NCBI GenBank assembly: GCA_022709625.1
Contig: JAKLIL010000111.1
Span: forward strand, 1 to 6,343
Origin: Verrucomicrobiota bacterium
GTDB lineage: Bacteria; Verrucomicrobiota; Kiritimatiellia; CAIQIC01; Lenti-01
DNA length: 6,343 nucleotides
Direction of reading: 5' to 3'
Position numbers and translations under genes: made by a program. How positions within the stretch are numbered: the stretch's first letter is position 1; each line of letters opens with the position of its first letter. Below the pieces are notes generated by a model. The model had not been told where the DNA came from and did not search any database. It saw only the letters and a list, made by a program, of their open reading frames with translations. This document shows, one piece after another, positions 1 to 6,005 of the stretch.

Positions 1-276
1 GTCTTGCGCGATGCCGGAGAATTGTGGGCCTATGCGCGCGATCCCGACCGCGTGCGGCAAGCCGTCGCTTCTTTTCGCAAGAACAATGCCGGCCTGCCGG
101 CCGCCATGGTGCCCAACGACGAGATTCTCGGGCTGATCGACTTCGCCCGGACGGATGCGTTGGAAGGCCGCGAGGCGCCGGCCCGAAAAGCGCTCGCCGT
201 GGGTGCGCTCTACCAATTGAAGCGCTGGAAAAAAGCCTGGTCGGCATCGGACTGGCTCGCCAGCCGGGAAGGGTGA
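1..276 (+). CDS. C-terminal end of an unrecognised protein (5' partial)
   Basis: The reading frame is open from the first base of the window and stops at TGA 274-276, giving about 91 residues of a protein whose start lies upstream. The Met at base 10-12 of the visible frame region is internal in all likelihood, so the true start cannot be seen. The tail is soluble-looking and mixed-charge, with a likely amphipathic helix (residues near ARKALAVGALYQLKRWKKAW) and a basic, Trp-rich end. There is no membrane segment and no motif I can assign to a family. The stop is only four bases before the next start codon, so it belongs to the same operon as the glycosyltransferase genes that follow. A role in polysaccharide synthesis, for example as the C-terminal tail of another glycosyltransferase, is inference from neighbours only. 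I am confident that it is coding but not about its function. Confidence 0.7.
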   Translation, partial: VLRDAGELWAYARDPDRVRQAVASFRKNNAGLPAAMVPNDEILGLIDFARTDALEGREAPARKALAVGALYQLKRWKKAWSASDWLASREG

Positions 277-280
277 GGGC

Positions 281-1666
281 ATGGCAGCCCACCGTTTCCA
301 ACCGACCATGTGGCTGATGGCGTTGCCCATGGCATGGGGCGCGCTGTTGGTTTGGCTTTTCGGAGTGAACCAGGTCTTCTGGGACGAATGGCGCGTCGTG
401 GAAATGCTGAAAGCGTTCCGCGATTCTGGAATCGACTGGTCGGCCTTGTTCTCCCAGCACAACGAGCATCGGTTCGTGCTGCCGCGGATCGTCCTGATGG
501 CGAGCGGGCTGCTCACCGGCTACAACACGGTTATCCAAATGTACATCGGCCAAGCCGTGGTGCTGGCCACCTATCTGCTGTATCTGGGGTATCTCCGGCA
601 GGCAAACGACCGGGAACGTCCGGGCTTGCCGGCCAATTGGCGGCAAGGCGCGGTCGTTTTGGCCGTCGGGCTGGCGGGCTACAACACCAAGCAATACGAA
701 AATTTCCTCATGGGGTTCCAAGTCGGATTTTTGCTCGTCCTGTTCTTTGCCGTGGCGGCCTTTTACGCTTTTTCCCGGACTTTGAGCGGCGCCAGTCGCC
801 GGTACGACGTTTTGGCCATCGTGGCCGGCGTGGCGGCATCCCTGTCCGTCATGCACGGGCTGTTAGTCTGGCCGGTCGGATTGGTAGCCATGCTGGGGTT
901 GTGGCTCTCCGGAGAGAAAAAGCCGGTTCGTCGCGGCTTGCCGTTTCTGGCCTGTGGCGCGTTGGTCTGGGCCTTGTATTTCGTCGGCTACCAGAAGCCG
1001 GTCTCGCATCCGGCCATGCTGGGCCGGGGGGTGGTGCAAACGGCCGGCTATTTCTTCGCCTCGCTGGGCAGCATTGCTGCGGCCCGCTACGCGTGGCTGG
1101 CGGTCCCGATGGGCTTGCTGGTCTTCGCCACGGTGGCCGTCGCGTTTGGGCATCTGTGGCGCGCGCGGCGTCTTCGGGACAACCTGTTTCCGGTTTGTCT
1201 CATCCTGTTCGCGTTTGCGGCGGCGGCCGCGGCGGCGGTGGGGCGCGCGGGGCTCAAAGACGGCGTGGCGGGGGCCATGACGTCGCGCTACGCGTCGTTC
1301 AATCTATTGGTCTACATTGCTCTCCTGCTCATGGCGTATCGGGAATATCCCCGGTGCGCGGCGCAATCCATCGGGGTGCGGCGCGCGGCTGGCATCTGCC
1401 TGGGTCTGCTGGGCTTGTGGACGCTGGGGCTGGTCGGCGCCAACGTGTTCTACCTCGCGCCGTGCCGCGAGTGGCGGGACGCGCGGCGGGCCAACGTCGA
1501 AACGACGCGGAACTATCGGCAGGCCGCCTGGGCGGAATTGCAAACCGTCGGCCCGTGGCTGGACGCAGAACAGGCGCGCGCGTCCATCGCCATTTTGGAC
1601 GAGTACGAATGGAGCGTCTTTGCCGTGCAGACGGGACCCCCCGCGGCAAAGTTTCCGGGGATGTAG
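281..1666 (+). CDS. Polytopic membrane protein, candidate GT-C-type glycosyltransferase
   Basis: This is a 461-residue integral membrane protein with about ten hydrophobic segments, roughly at residues 11-30, 86-105, 122-135, 147-165, 177-207 (one or two), 219-236, 271-291, 302-320, 340-353 and 369-391. Between the first two segments is a long loop with an acidic-aromatic motif FWDEW (33-37) and the motif QHNEHR (59-64). A second recognisable patch, SRYASF, lies at 335-340 just before a late membrane helix. An acidic motif in the first external loop is the hallmark position of the metal- or acid-dependent active site in GT-C enzymes, which use polyprenyl-phosphate sugars on the periplasmic face. 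The HNEHR pattern is one I associate with uncharacterised bacterial membrane proteins in polysaccharide loci. The GT-C assignment is therefore inference. The ATG at 281 is preceded by AAGGG (269-273) at good spacing. A later in-frame Met at residue 10 is possible but would cut into the first membrane helix. A run of seven alanines (313-319) lies in one helix. The alternative role is a flippase or polymerase-like membrane protein. Confidence 0.75.
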   Translation: MAAHRFQPTMWLMALPMAWGALLVWLFGVNQVFWDEWRVVEMLKAFRDSGIDWSALFSQHNEHRFVLPRIVLMASGLLTGYNTVIQMYIGQAVVLATYLLYLGYLRQANDRERPGLPANWRQGAVVLAVGLAGYNTKQYENFLMGFQVGFLLVLFFAVAAFYAFSRTLSGASRRYDVLAIVAGVAASLSVMHGLLVWPVGLVAMLGLWLSGEKKPVRRGLPFLACGALVWALYFVGYQKPVSHPAMLGRGVVQTAGYFFASLGSIAAARYAWLAVPMGLLVFATVAVAFGHLWRARRLRDNLFPVCLILFAFAAAAAAAVGRAGLKDGVAGAMTSRYASFNLLVYIALLLMAYREYPRCAAQSIGVRRAAGICLGLLGLWTLGLVGANVFYLAPCREWRDARRANVETTRNYRQAAWAELQTVGPWLDAEQARASIAILDEYEWSVFAVQTGPPAAKFPGM

Positions 1667-1669
1667 GCC

Positions 1670-2626
1670 GTGGAAACCGCTAGGATCCGTCCCACAGTCG
1701 GCGTGGCCCTCCTGAACTGGAACGGCTACGACGACACCGCGCAGTGCTTGGGGGCCCTGCGCCAATCCGAATATCGCCCGGCCATCGTGTTGGTCTTCGA
1801 CAACGGTTCGACGGATGGCTCGGCGGCTCGCCTCAAGGCCGAATTCCCCGAAATCGATCTGGTGCTCGGCGGGGAAAATCTGGGTTTTGCGGAAGGCAAC
1901 AACCGGGCCGCACAGCGGTTGCTGGCTGCCGGCATGGACTGCGTGTGGATTCTCAACAACGACACCAAGGTGGACCCGGCTTGTCTGGGCGCGCTGGTGC
2001 GCGCGCTGGAAGAGGACTCCGACGTCGGCGCGGCGGGCGCCAAAATCTGGTTCATGGCGGCCGGCCACCCTCTGTGCTATGCGGGCGGCGACTTCAACCG
2101 CTGGACCTTCAACGCGCGTTTCCGCGGCCTCCGCCAGGAGGACACCGGCCAGTTCGACGTGCCGGGGGACACCGGGATTCTGACGGGTTGCTGCATGCTG
2201 GTTCGCGCGGAAACGCTGCGGCGCCTCGGCCTGTTCAATCGGGCCTTCTTCGCCTACGCGGAAGACGTCGACTGGAGCCTGCGGGCGCGGGAAGCCGGCG
2301 TGCGCCTGCGTTACGAGCCGCGCGCCATGCTGTGGCACAAAATGTTCGGCGCTTCGGTCAAAAACGACGCGGCGGGCGTCCCCAAGTCGTCGCCGCGGGT
2401 CGAATTCCTGCTGTCACGCAACCGGTTCATCCTGGTACGGCTGCACACCCGGCCGTGGAGCCTCCGGCGGGGTTTTGCCTTGGCCTACCACGTCGGCATG
2501 CGGCGTTTGCCGCGGGCACTTGGATTGCTGCTGCTGCCGGCCCGCCGCGCGGCGGGTCTGGCCGCGCTGCGCGGACTCTGGGCCGGCTGGCGGTTCCATC
2601 CCGACCCGGCGGAGAGCCGGATGTAG
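1670..2626 (+). CDS. Family 2 (GT-A fold) glycosyltransferase
   Basis: This 318-residue protein has the length of the rhamnosyltransferase-like branch of glycosyltransferase family 2, which transfers a sugar from a nucleotide donor to a lipid-linked acceptor at the inner face of the membrane. The N-terminal nucleotide-binding strand VALLNWNGYDD (12-22) is followed by VFDNGSTDGS (42-51) and ENLGFAEGNN (69-78). The metal-binding DxD-equivalent is LNND (95-98). The acceptor region has TGCCMLVR (172-179) and the catalytic-base motif YAEDVDWSLR (196-205, with E198, D199 and D201), then a conserved LWHK (221-224). All key residues are present. The last 80 residues are rich in Arg and hydrophobics, consistent with peripheral membrane contact. 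The start is GTG at 1670, three bases after the previous stop, with GGGG at 1657-1660 as ribosome site; the conserved fold begins at residue 10, so nothing longer is needed. The donor sugar cannot be told from sequence. Confidence 0.93.
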   Translation: METARIRPTVGVALLNWNGYDDTAQCLGALRQSEYRPAIVLVFDNGSTDGSAARLKAEFPEIDLVLGGENLGFAEGNNRAAQRLLAAGMDCVWILNNDTKVDPACLGALVRALEEDSDVGAAGAKIWFMAAGHPLCYAGGDFNRWTFNARFRGLRQEDTGQFDVPGDTGILTGCCMLVRAETLRRLGLFNRAFFAYAEDVDWSLRAREAGVRLRYEPRAMLWHKMFGASVKNDAAGVPKSSPRVEFLLSRNRFILVRLHTRPWSLRRGFALAYHVGMRRLPRALGLLLLPARRAAGLAALRGLWAGWRFHPDPAESRM

Positions 2627-2630
2627 GAGA
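2625..2630 (+). promoter_or_regulatory. Ribosome binding site AGGAGA that fixes the GT4 start
   Basis: AGGAGA lies seven bases before the ATG at 2638 and overlaps the stop codon of the preceding glycosyltransferase gene. It is the best Shine-Dalgarno match in the window. It decides the start, because the frame stays open far upstream through the preceding gene; that upstream part is read antiphase to the family-2 glycosyltransferase and is not real coding. The overlap with the stop codon suggests translational coupling. Confidence 0.8.
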
Positions 2631-2637
2631 AACCGGC

Positions 2638-3783
2638 ATGCGCGCAGCTACCCTCTATACGCTCTACGGCCGGCGGGCCGGTGCGGAAATGTGCTTCGAG
2701 AAGGCCTTGGAAGCCATGCGGCTTCTTCGGCCCGGCGTTTCCTGGACGGTGTTCTGCAACCGCGAGGCGCGGCAGGTCCTCGCCCGCTTATTCCCCGGTC
2801 TGGCCACGGAATACGTGCCGTGGCTCGACTCCCAGTTCAAGAAAGCCTTCTGGCTGGAATTTCTGTCGGCGCCCGCCGTGCGCCGGGCCCGGCCCGACGT
2901 CTTCTGGATTCCCAGCGGCACCAACAGCTTCCCGGGGCGCTGGGGCCGCGTGCCGACGCTGACCACGTTCCACGACCTGGGGGAGTACCGCATCCAAGGC
3001 AAATACGATTGGATCCGCACCGTGTTTCGCAAGCGCATTTGCATTCCGCGCGCGGTGCGTCGTTCGGTGGCGTTCACGGCCGTCTCGCGGTTCACCGCCG
3101 ACGACATGGCGCGTTTCCTCGGCATTCGCGAAAACGTCGCCGTGGTGCACAACGGGCCGTCGCCCCATCGGATCGCCCCGGTGGCCGGCGCGGCAGACTT
3201 GCTGCGGAGCCGCCACGGCCTCGTCGCTCGGCGCTATCTCTTCGCCCCGGGCCGGACGGATTACGTCGGCAAGGGATTGGATTTGATTCTGGAGGCCTAT
3301 GTGCGCCTGCGGGAGGACGTCTTCGCGGACGGCCTGAAACTGGCGTTCGTGGGGCCTCCCGGCGACGGCCACGAGACCTTCCTGGCCCACTTGGCCCGCG
3401 CGGACGCCGGCCGCGGCGAGTTGCTGTATCTCGGCCGGGTGGACGACGACGTCTTGGCCGCGTTGTATCAGGAATGCCTTGCCACCGTGCTGCCGTCCCG
3501 CTTCGAAGGCTTCGGCTTTCCCGTGCTGGAGGCCATGGATTGGGGCGTGCCCGTGCTGTGTTCCGATGCCGGTTCGCTGCCGGAAGTGGCTGGCAGCGGC
3601 GCGCTGCTGTTCCGTTCGGAAGACATGGACGACTTGTGCGAAAAACTGAGGCGCATCGCGGAAGATGCCGCGCTGCGCGAGGAATTGGTGCGCGCCGGGC
3701 GCGACCGGAGCCGGCGGTTTTCCTGGGAGCAATGTGCCGCGGGCATGTTGGCGGCGCTGGAAACGGCGGCGCAGCGGCGGTGA
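2638..3783 (+). CDS. Family 4 (GT-B fold) glycosyltransferase
   Basis: This is a 381-residue retaining glycosyltransferase of the GT4 type, a usual length for the family. The N-terminal acceptor domain holds TTFHDLGEY (109-117), the VSRFT segment (149-153) that opens the second half of the N-domain, and VVHNGP (169-174) at the hinge. The C-terminal donor domain begins near FAPGRTDYVGKG (202-213), where R206 and K212 have the spacing of the Arg/Lys pair that grips the donor diphosphate in GT4 enzymes. The hallmark EX7E motif is present as E290 to E298 within SRFEGFGFPVLEAM, followed by GVPVLCSDAGSLPEVAG (303-319). All diagnostic residues are intact, so the enzyme should be active. It acts in the cytoplasm on a nucleotide sugar, probably elongating the same lipid-linked glycan as the gene before it. 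Donor and linkage are unknown. It is the last plus-strand gene of the first run. Confidence 0.94.
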   Translation: MRAATLYTLYGRRAGAEMCFEKALEAMRLLRPGVSWTVFCNREARQVLARLFPGLATEYVPWLDSQFKKAFWLEFLSAPAVRRARPDVFWIPSGTNSFPGRWGRVPTLTTFHDLGEYRIQGKYDWIRTVFRKRICIPRAVRRSVAFTAVSRFTADDMARFLGIRENVAVVHNGPSPHRIAPVAGAADLLRSRHGLVARRYLFAPGRTDYVGKGLDLILEAYVRLREDVFADGLKLAFVGPPGDGHETFLAHLARADAGRGELLYLGRVDDDVLAALYQECLATVLPSRFEGFGFPVLEAMDWGVPVLCSDAGSLPEVAGSGALLFRSEDMDDLCEKLRRIAEDAALREELVRAGRDRSRRFSWEQCAAGMLAALETAAQRR

Positions 3784-3820
3784 GTCCGGCCCCTATGGCC
3801 ACCAAGCAGCCGGCGGCCGT

Positions 3821-4564
3821 TTACCGGGTCGCGCTGTCTTCCGCCCGCTCCAGCGTAAAGACCACGCCGTGGGCAAACAGCCCCGGGAACCAGCGGTAGA
3901 ATCCGCGCAGTCCGTACTGGCCGTCGATGCGAAGAATCCGCATGGATTCCCGCTTCATCCAATACCGGAAATCGGAGATGGTCCAGTGCCGCAGGTGTTC
4001 GTTGACGTGGAAAATGCAGTTGGTCAACGGAAACTTGCCGAAGAGCGCCAGGCGGACGCGGCAGCGCAGGCAACCGAAATTCGGCACGGAGACGATCAGC
4101 TTCTTCCGGAAATTCCCCTTCAAATACTTGAAGGCGCGCTCGGCATGTGCGACGTGTTCCAAAACGTCCAGGCAGGCGACATAGTCGTAGGTTTCCGGGA
4201 GGGGGGTTGTTTCGATGTCGTGCACGAAGGCCGGGAAGCCGAGCTGCCGGGTTTGTTCCACGGCGGCCGGCGAGACGTCGCAGCCCGCGATTTGCAGGCG
4301 GGGTCGCCGTTGTTTCAGATAGGCCAGAAACCCGCCGCGTCCGCAGCCCACGGCGAGGACGCGGCCTTCTTCCGCCATGGCCTCTGCGGCGACTTCCCAG
4401 CGGCGGAAGACGTAGCCTGGCGGCAGGTTATCCCGCTTGGACCAGTATTCGTCGTAGTCGGCAAACTCGTCCAGGGGCATGGGCCGGAGTTGGTAGGCGA
4501 CGATGGCGCGGATGGTTCGAAAGGGCTTGGCGAGCACCCGCCAAAATCTACTGTCCAACCGCAT
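3821..4564 (-). CDS. SAM-dependent class I methyltransferase (Methyltransf_23 / MetW-like)
   Basis: This is a 247-residue Rossmann-fold methyltransferase. Before the fold there is a DYDEYWSKRD segment (36-45), common in methyltransferases of polysaccharide clusters. Motif I is VLAVGCGRGG (69-78), which binds SAM. The acidic residue after strand 2 is D96 in GCDVSP (94-99). The post-II motif CLDVLEHV (131-138) and the PNFG strand (161-164) follow, and then HVNEHLRHWTISDF (186-199), a region also recognisable in MetW-like proteins. I infer methylation of a sugar or a chain end of the surface glycan, since no homoserine acetyltransferase partner (MetX) is visible. The start is ATG at 4564-4562 with a weak GGA just upstream. 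The frame stays open 95 codons further, but that part is Arg/Pro-rich, lacks family features and runs into the divergent gene, so I left it out. The gene is on the opposite strand to all its neighbours, converging on the GT4 gene with 37 bases between stops. Confidence 0.9.
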   Translation of the reverse strand: MRLDSRFWRVLAKPFRTIRAIVAYQLRPMPLDEFADYDEYWSKRDNLPPGYVFRRWEVAAEAMAEEGRVLAVGCGRGGFLAYLKQRRPRLQIAGCDVSPAAVEQTRQLGFPAFVHDIETTPLPETYDYVACLDVLEHVAHAERAFKYLKGNFRKKLIVSVPNFGCLRCRVRLALFGKFPLTNCIFHVNEHLRHWTISDFRYWMKRESMRILRIDGQYGLRGFYRWFPGLFAHGVVFTLERAEDSATR

Positions 4565-4612
4565 TTTTCCAATAAGCCATGGCGGTGCGTGGAATACAAG
4601 GACGAATTTCCG

Positions 4613-4632
4613 CCGGCGCAAATCCGGCGCAA
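4613..4632. repeat. Two direct copies of CCGGCGCAA, 11 bases apart
   Basis: CCGGCGCAA occurs at 4613-4621 and again at 4624-4632, so the copies are about one helical turn apart and would face the same side of the DNA. They lie about 50 bases upstream of the methyltransferase start in the divergent region. A paired regulator site is possible, but in GC-rich DNA chance is also possible. Confidence 0.4.
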
Positions 4633-4656
4633 CTCCCGCCTTTCCATGCCGCGCCC

Positions 4657-4679
4657 CGCGTGGCAGGATGCTGCCCGCG
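4657..4679. other. Intergenic hairpin, 9-pair stem with GATG loop
   Basis: CGCG (4657-4660) and GGCAG (4662-4666) pair with CTGCC (4671-4675) and CGCG (4676-4679), leaving one bulged T at 4661 and a four-base loop. It sits in the divergent intergenic region, upstream of both flanking starts, and has no T-run on either side, so it is not a typical intrinsic terminator. It could be an operator or a leader structure; that is inference. Confidence 0.45.
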
Positions 4680-4777
4680 CCCCGTGGTAGGGCGTGAATC
4701 CACGACATGGAATGCATCCAAACAAACGGCGGCGGCGTAGCGGTCGGTTCGATGGTTCCGCGCGGGACGCGGCCGGC

Positions 4778-5905
4778 ATGAGCATGCGCGCCCGCCTTGT
4801 CGCCGCGCTGTGCGCGGCGTTGCCCAAACGGAACACGGCGGCGGTCCATACCTGGCCGGCCTTCGACGATACGGCCTTGGCGCTGGTGCCGGCGCTAGCC
4901 CGGACGCGATTGGAGAAAATATACTATTTGGCCGCGGGCCCGCTGCCGGCGGAAACGGCCTTCGCCGGGGAACCCAAAGTGGAAATCCTGCCGAAGCGCT
5001 CGTGGCGCGCGGCGTGGGCCTTCGCGACCAGCCGCTGGATTTTCGCCACCCACCAGTGCTACACGAGCCGATACCCGCACAACGTCGAGTCGGTGAACGT
5101 CTGGCATGGCATGCCGATCAAGCGCATCGGCTGGATGTCCGCCAAGCGCGTGAACGCCCCCCATGCCAAGTACGAACTGGCCACGTCCGCGTTCTGGAAG
5201 CCCATTGTCCAGGCCTGCATGCGGCCGTGGGGGCAGGTGTTGGTCAACGGTCTGCCGCGCTGCGACCGCTTCGCCGCCCTGGGCCGGGACGGCGTGCGCC
5301 ACCGGCTGGGCGGAGCCGCCGAAAATGGCGCCCGGCTGGCGGTTTGGCTGCCGACCTATCGCCGTGCGATGCGCGGCGATCCGGAGCGGGACGGGCAGGA
5401 TTTCGGCAACGAAGCGCAGATGCCGGACTTCGACGCCGCGCGCTTCGACGCCTGGCTGGCGGCGCGGAACATGGTTTGCGTGCTCAAGCCCCATCCCCTG
5501 GGTCCCGCTCCCCGGTTGCGGACCACGGGCCACTTGCGCGTGCTGGACGATGCGGCCCTCGCCGCGCAAGGTCTGACCCTCTACGCGCTGCTGGGCGGCG
5601 CGGACGCGCTGCTGACGGACGTGTCGAGCGTCTACGTGGATTTCCTGCTGCTGGACCGACCGGTCGTCCACACCTTCGCGGACCGCGCGGAATACGGCGC
5701 GGGGCGGGGATTCACGTTCGACTGGACCGAGGATTACTTCGCGGGGCCCATGGTCGCCGACATGGCGGGCGTGGAGCGGGTCCTGGACGACGTGGCCACC
5801 GGCCGCGACGAATTCGCCGCGCGCCGCAAACGCCTGCGGGCTCTGTTCCATGCCGACCCGGAAGCGCCGGCCACGCCGAGTCTCCTGCGCCAACTGGGGC
5901 TCTGA
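4778..5905 (+). CDS. CDP-glycerol glycerophosphotransferase family protein (TagB/TagF-like)
   Basis: This 375-residue protein matches the CDP-glycerol:poly(glycerophosphate) glycerophosphotransferase family, which transfers polyol phosphate from a CDP-polyol onto a growing teichoic-acid-like chain or glycan at the inner membrane face. The signature WHGMPIKRIG (109-118) carries the catalytic-region histidine H110. Next come LPTYR (191-195), LKPHP (236-240) with the second conserved histidine H239, and LLTDVSSVYVDFLLLDRP (278-295). All the family landmarks are present in order. It is much shorter than full polymerases such as TagF and closer in size to single-transfer TagB-type enzymes, which suggests one-step decoration or priming. 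The start chosen is ATG at 4778, with GGGAC at 4764-4768. A GTG at 4694 and an ATG at 4712 are in frame, but they add only a basic, unconserved stretch. Whether the donor is CDP-glycerol, CDP-ribitol or another polyol cannot be told. Confidence 0.88.
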   Translation: MSMRARLVAALCAALPKRNTAAVHTWPAFDDTALALVPALARTRLEKIYYLAAGPLPAETAFAGEPKVEILPKRSWRAAWAFATSRWIFATHQCYTSRYPHNVESVNVWHGMPIKRIGWMSAKRVNAPHAKYELATSAFWKPIVQACMRPWGQVLVNGLPRCDRFAALGRDGVRHRLGGAAENGARLAVWLPTYRRAMRGDPERDGQDFGNEAQMPDFDAARFDAWLAARNMVCVLKPHPLGPAPRLRTTGHLRVLDDAALAAQGLTLYALLGGADALLTDVSSVYVDFLLLDRPVVHTFADRAEYGAGRGFTFDWTEDYFAGPMVADMAGVERVLDDVATGRDEFAARRKRLRALFHADPEAPATPSLLRQLGL

Positions 5906-5921
5906 AGAAAGCCGTTTCCAC

Positions 5922-5957
5922 CCGCGGACCGCGGTGCGTCCGGCCTCCGCCCGCACC
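5922..5957 (+). other. Two overlapping hairpins after the glycerophosphotransferase gene
   Basis: CCGCGG at 5922-5927 and 5929-5934 form a 13-base inverted repeat around A5928 (CCGCGGACCGCGG). GGTGCG at 5933-5938 can pair instead with CGCACC at 5952-5957. The two stems share bases 5933-5934 and so exclude each other at their edges. They start 17 bases after the stop at 5905 and lack a following T-run. This could be a weak transcription-pausing or processing site, or chance in GC-rich sequence. Confidence 0.35.
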
Positions 5958-5964
5958 ATCTTAT

Positions 5965-5989
5965 CGCTTGCCTTCTCCTCCCGCTTGCC
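5965..5989. repeat. Direct repeat CGCTTGCC, copies 17 bases apart
   Basis: CGCTTGCC occurs at 5965-5972 and 5982-5989, in a pyrimidine-rich stretch directly upstream of the epimerase start at 6006. No purine-rich ribosome site is visible between the second copy and the ATG. A regulator site is possible but unsupported beyond the repeat itself. Confidence 0.3.
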
Positions 5990-6005
5990 ACACCATCCGC
6001 GCATC

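Larger units (their letters stand above)
4565..4777. other. Divergent intergenic region with no gene
   Basis: This 213-base stretch separates the methyltransferase start from the oppositely oriented glycerophosphotransferase-like gene. Both genes need a promoter here or a read-through transcript, but I could not pick a convincing pair of -35/-10 boxes on either strand. It holds a 9-base direct repeat (4613-4632) and a 9-pair hairpin (4657-4679). If the downstream gene used the GTG at 4694 instead of the ATG at 4778, the region would shrink to about 130 bases. Confidence 0.6.

Noticed and set aside
1304..2338. Long minus-strand open frame (344 codons)
   Set aside because: It lies antisense to the end of the membrane protein gene and to the family-2 glycosyltransferase, whose motifs are intact. 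The product shows no family motif and is typical of a GC-rich mirror frame.
1744..2637. Upstream in-frame extension of the GT4 gene
   Set aside because: It overlaps the family-2 glycosyltransferase in another frame and is Gly/Arg-rich without motifs. The strong AGGAGA before 2638 marks the real start.
2788..3732. Minus-strand open frame (314 codons)
   Set aside because: It is entirely antisense to the GT4 gene, which carries full EX7E and donor-site motifs. The composition is rich in Ala, Gln, Arg and His with no recognisable domain.
3784..3820. Possible bidirectional terminator between the converging genes
   Set aside because: Only a five-pair stem (CCGGC 3786-3790 with GCCGG 3809-3813) with a long loop and no T-run can be drawn, which is too weak to call.
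3821..4564. Identification of the methyltransferase as MetW itself
   Set aside because: The PNFG and downstream region recall MetW, but the N-terminal DYDEYW segment, the length and the polysaccharide context fit a glycan methyltransferase better, and no MetX gene is adjacent.
4565..4777. Sigma-70-like promoters for the divergent genes
   Set aside because: TTTCCA (4566-4571) and TACAAG (4595-4600) look vaguely promoter-like but are 23 bases apart. No pair with proper spacing was found on either strand.
4565..4849. 95-codon upstream extension of the methyltransferase
   Set aside because: It is Arg/Pro-rich, has no family counterpart and overlaps the 5' end of the divergent gene. The ATG at 4564 gives a normal-length protein.
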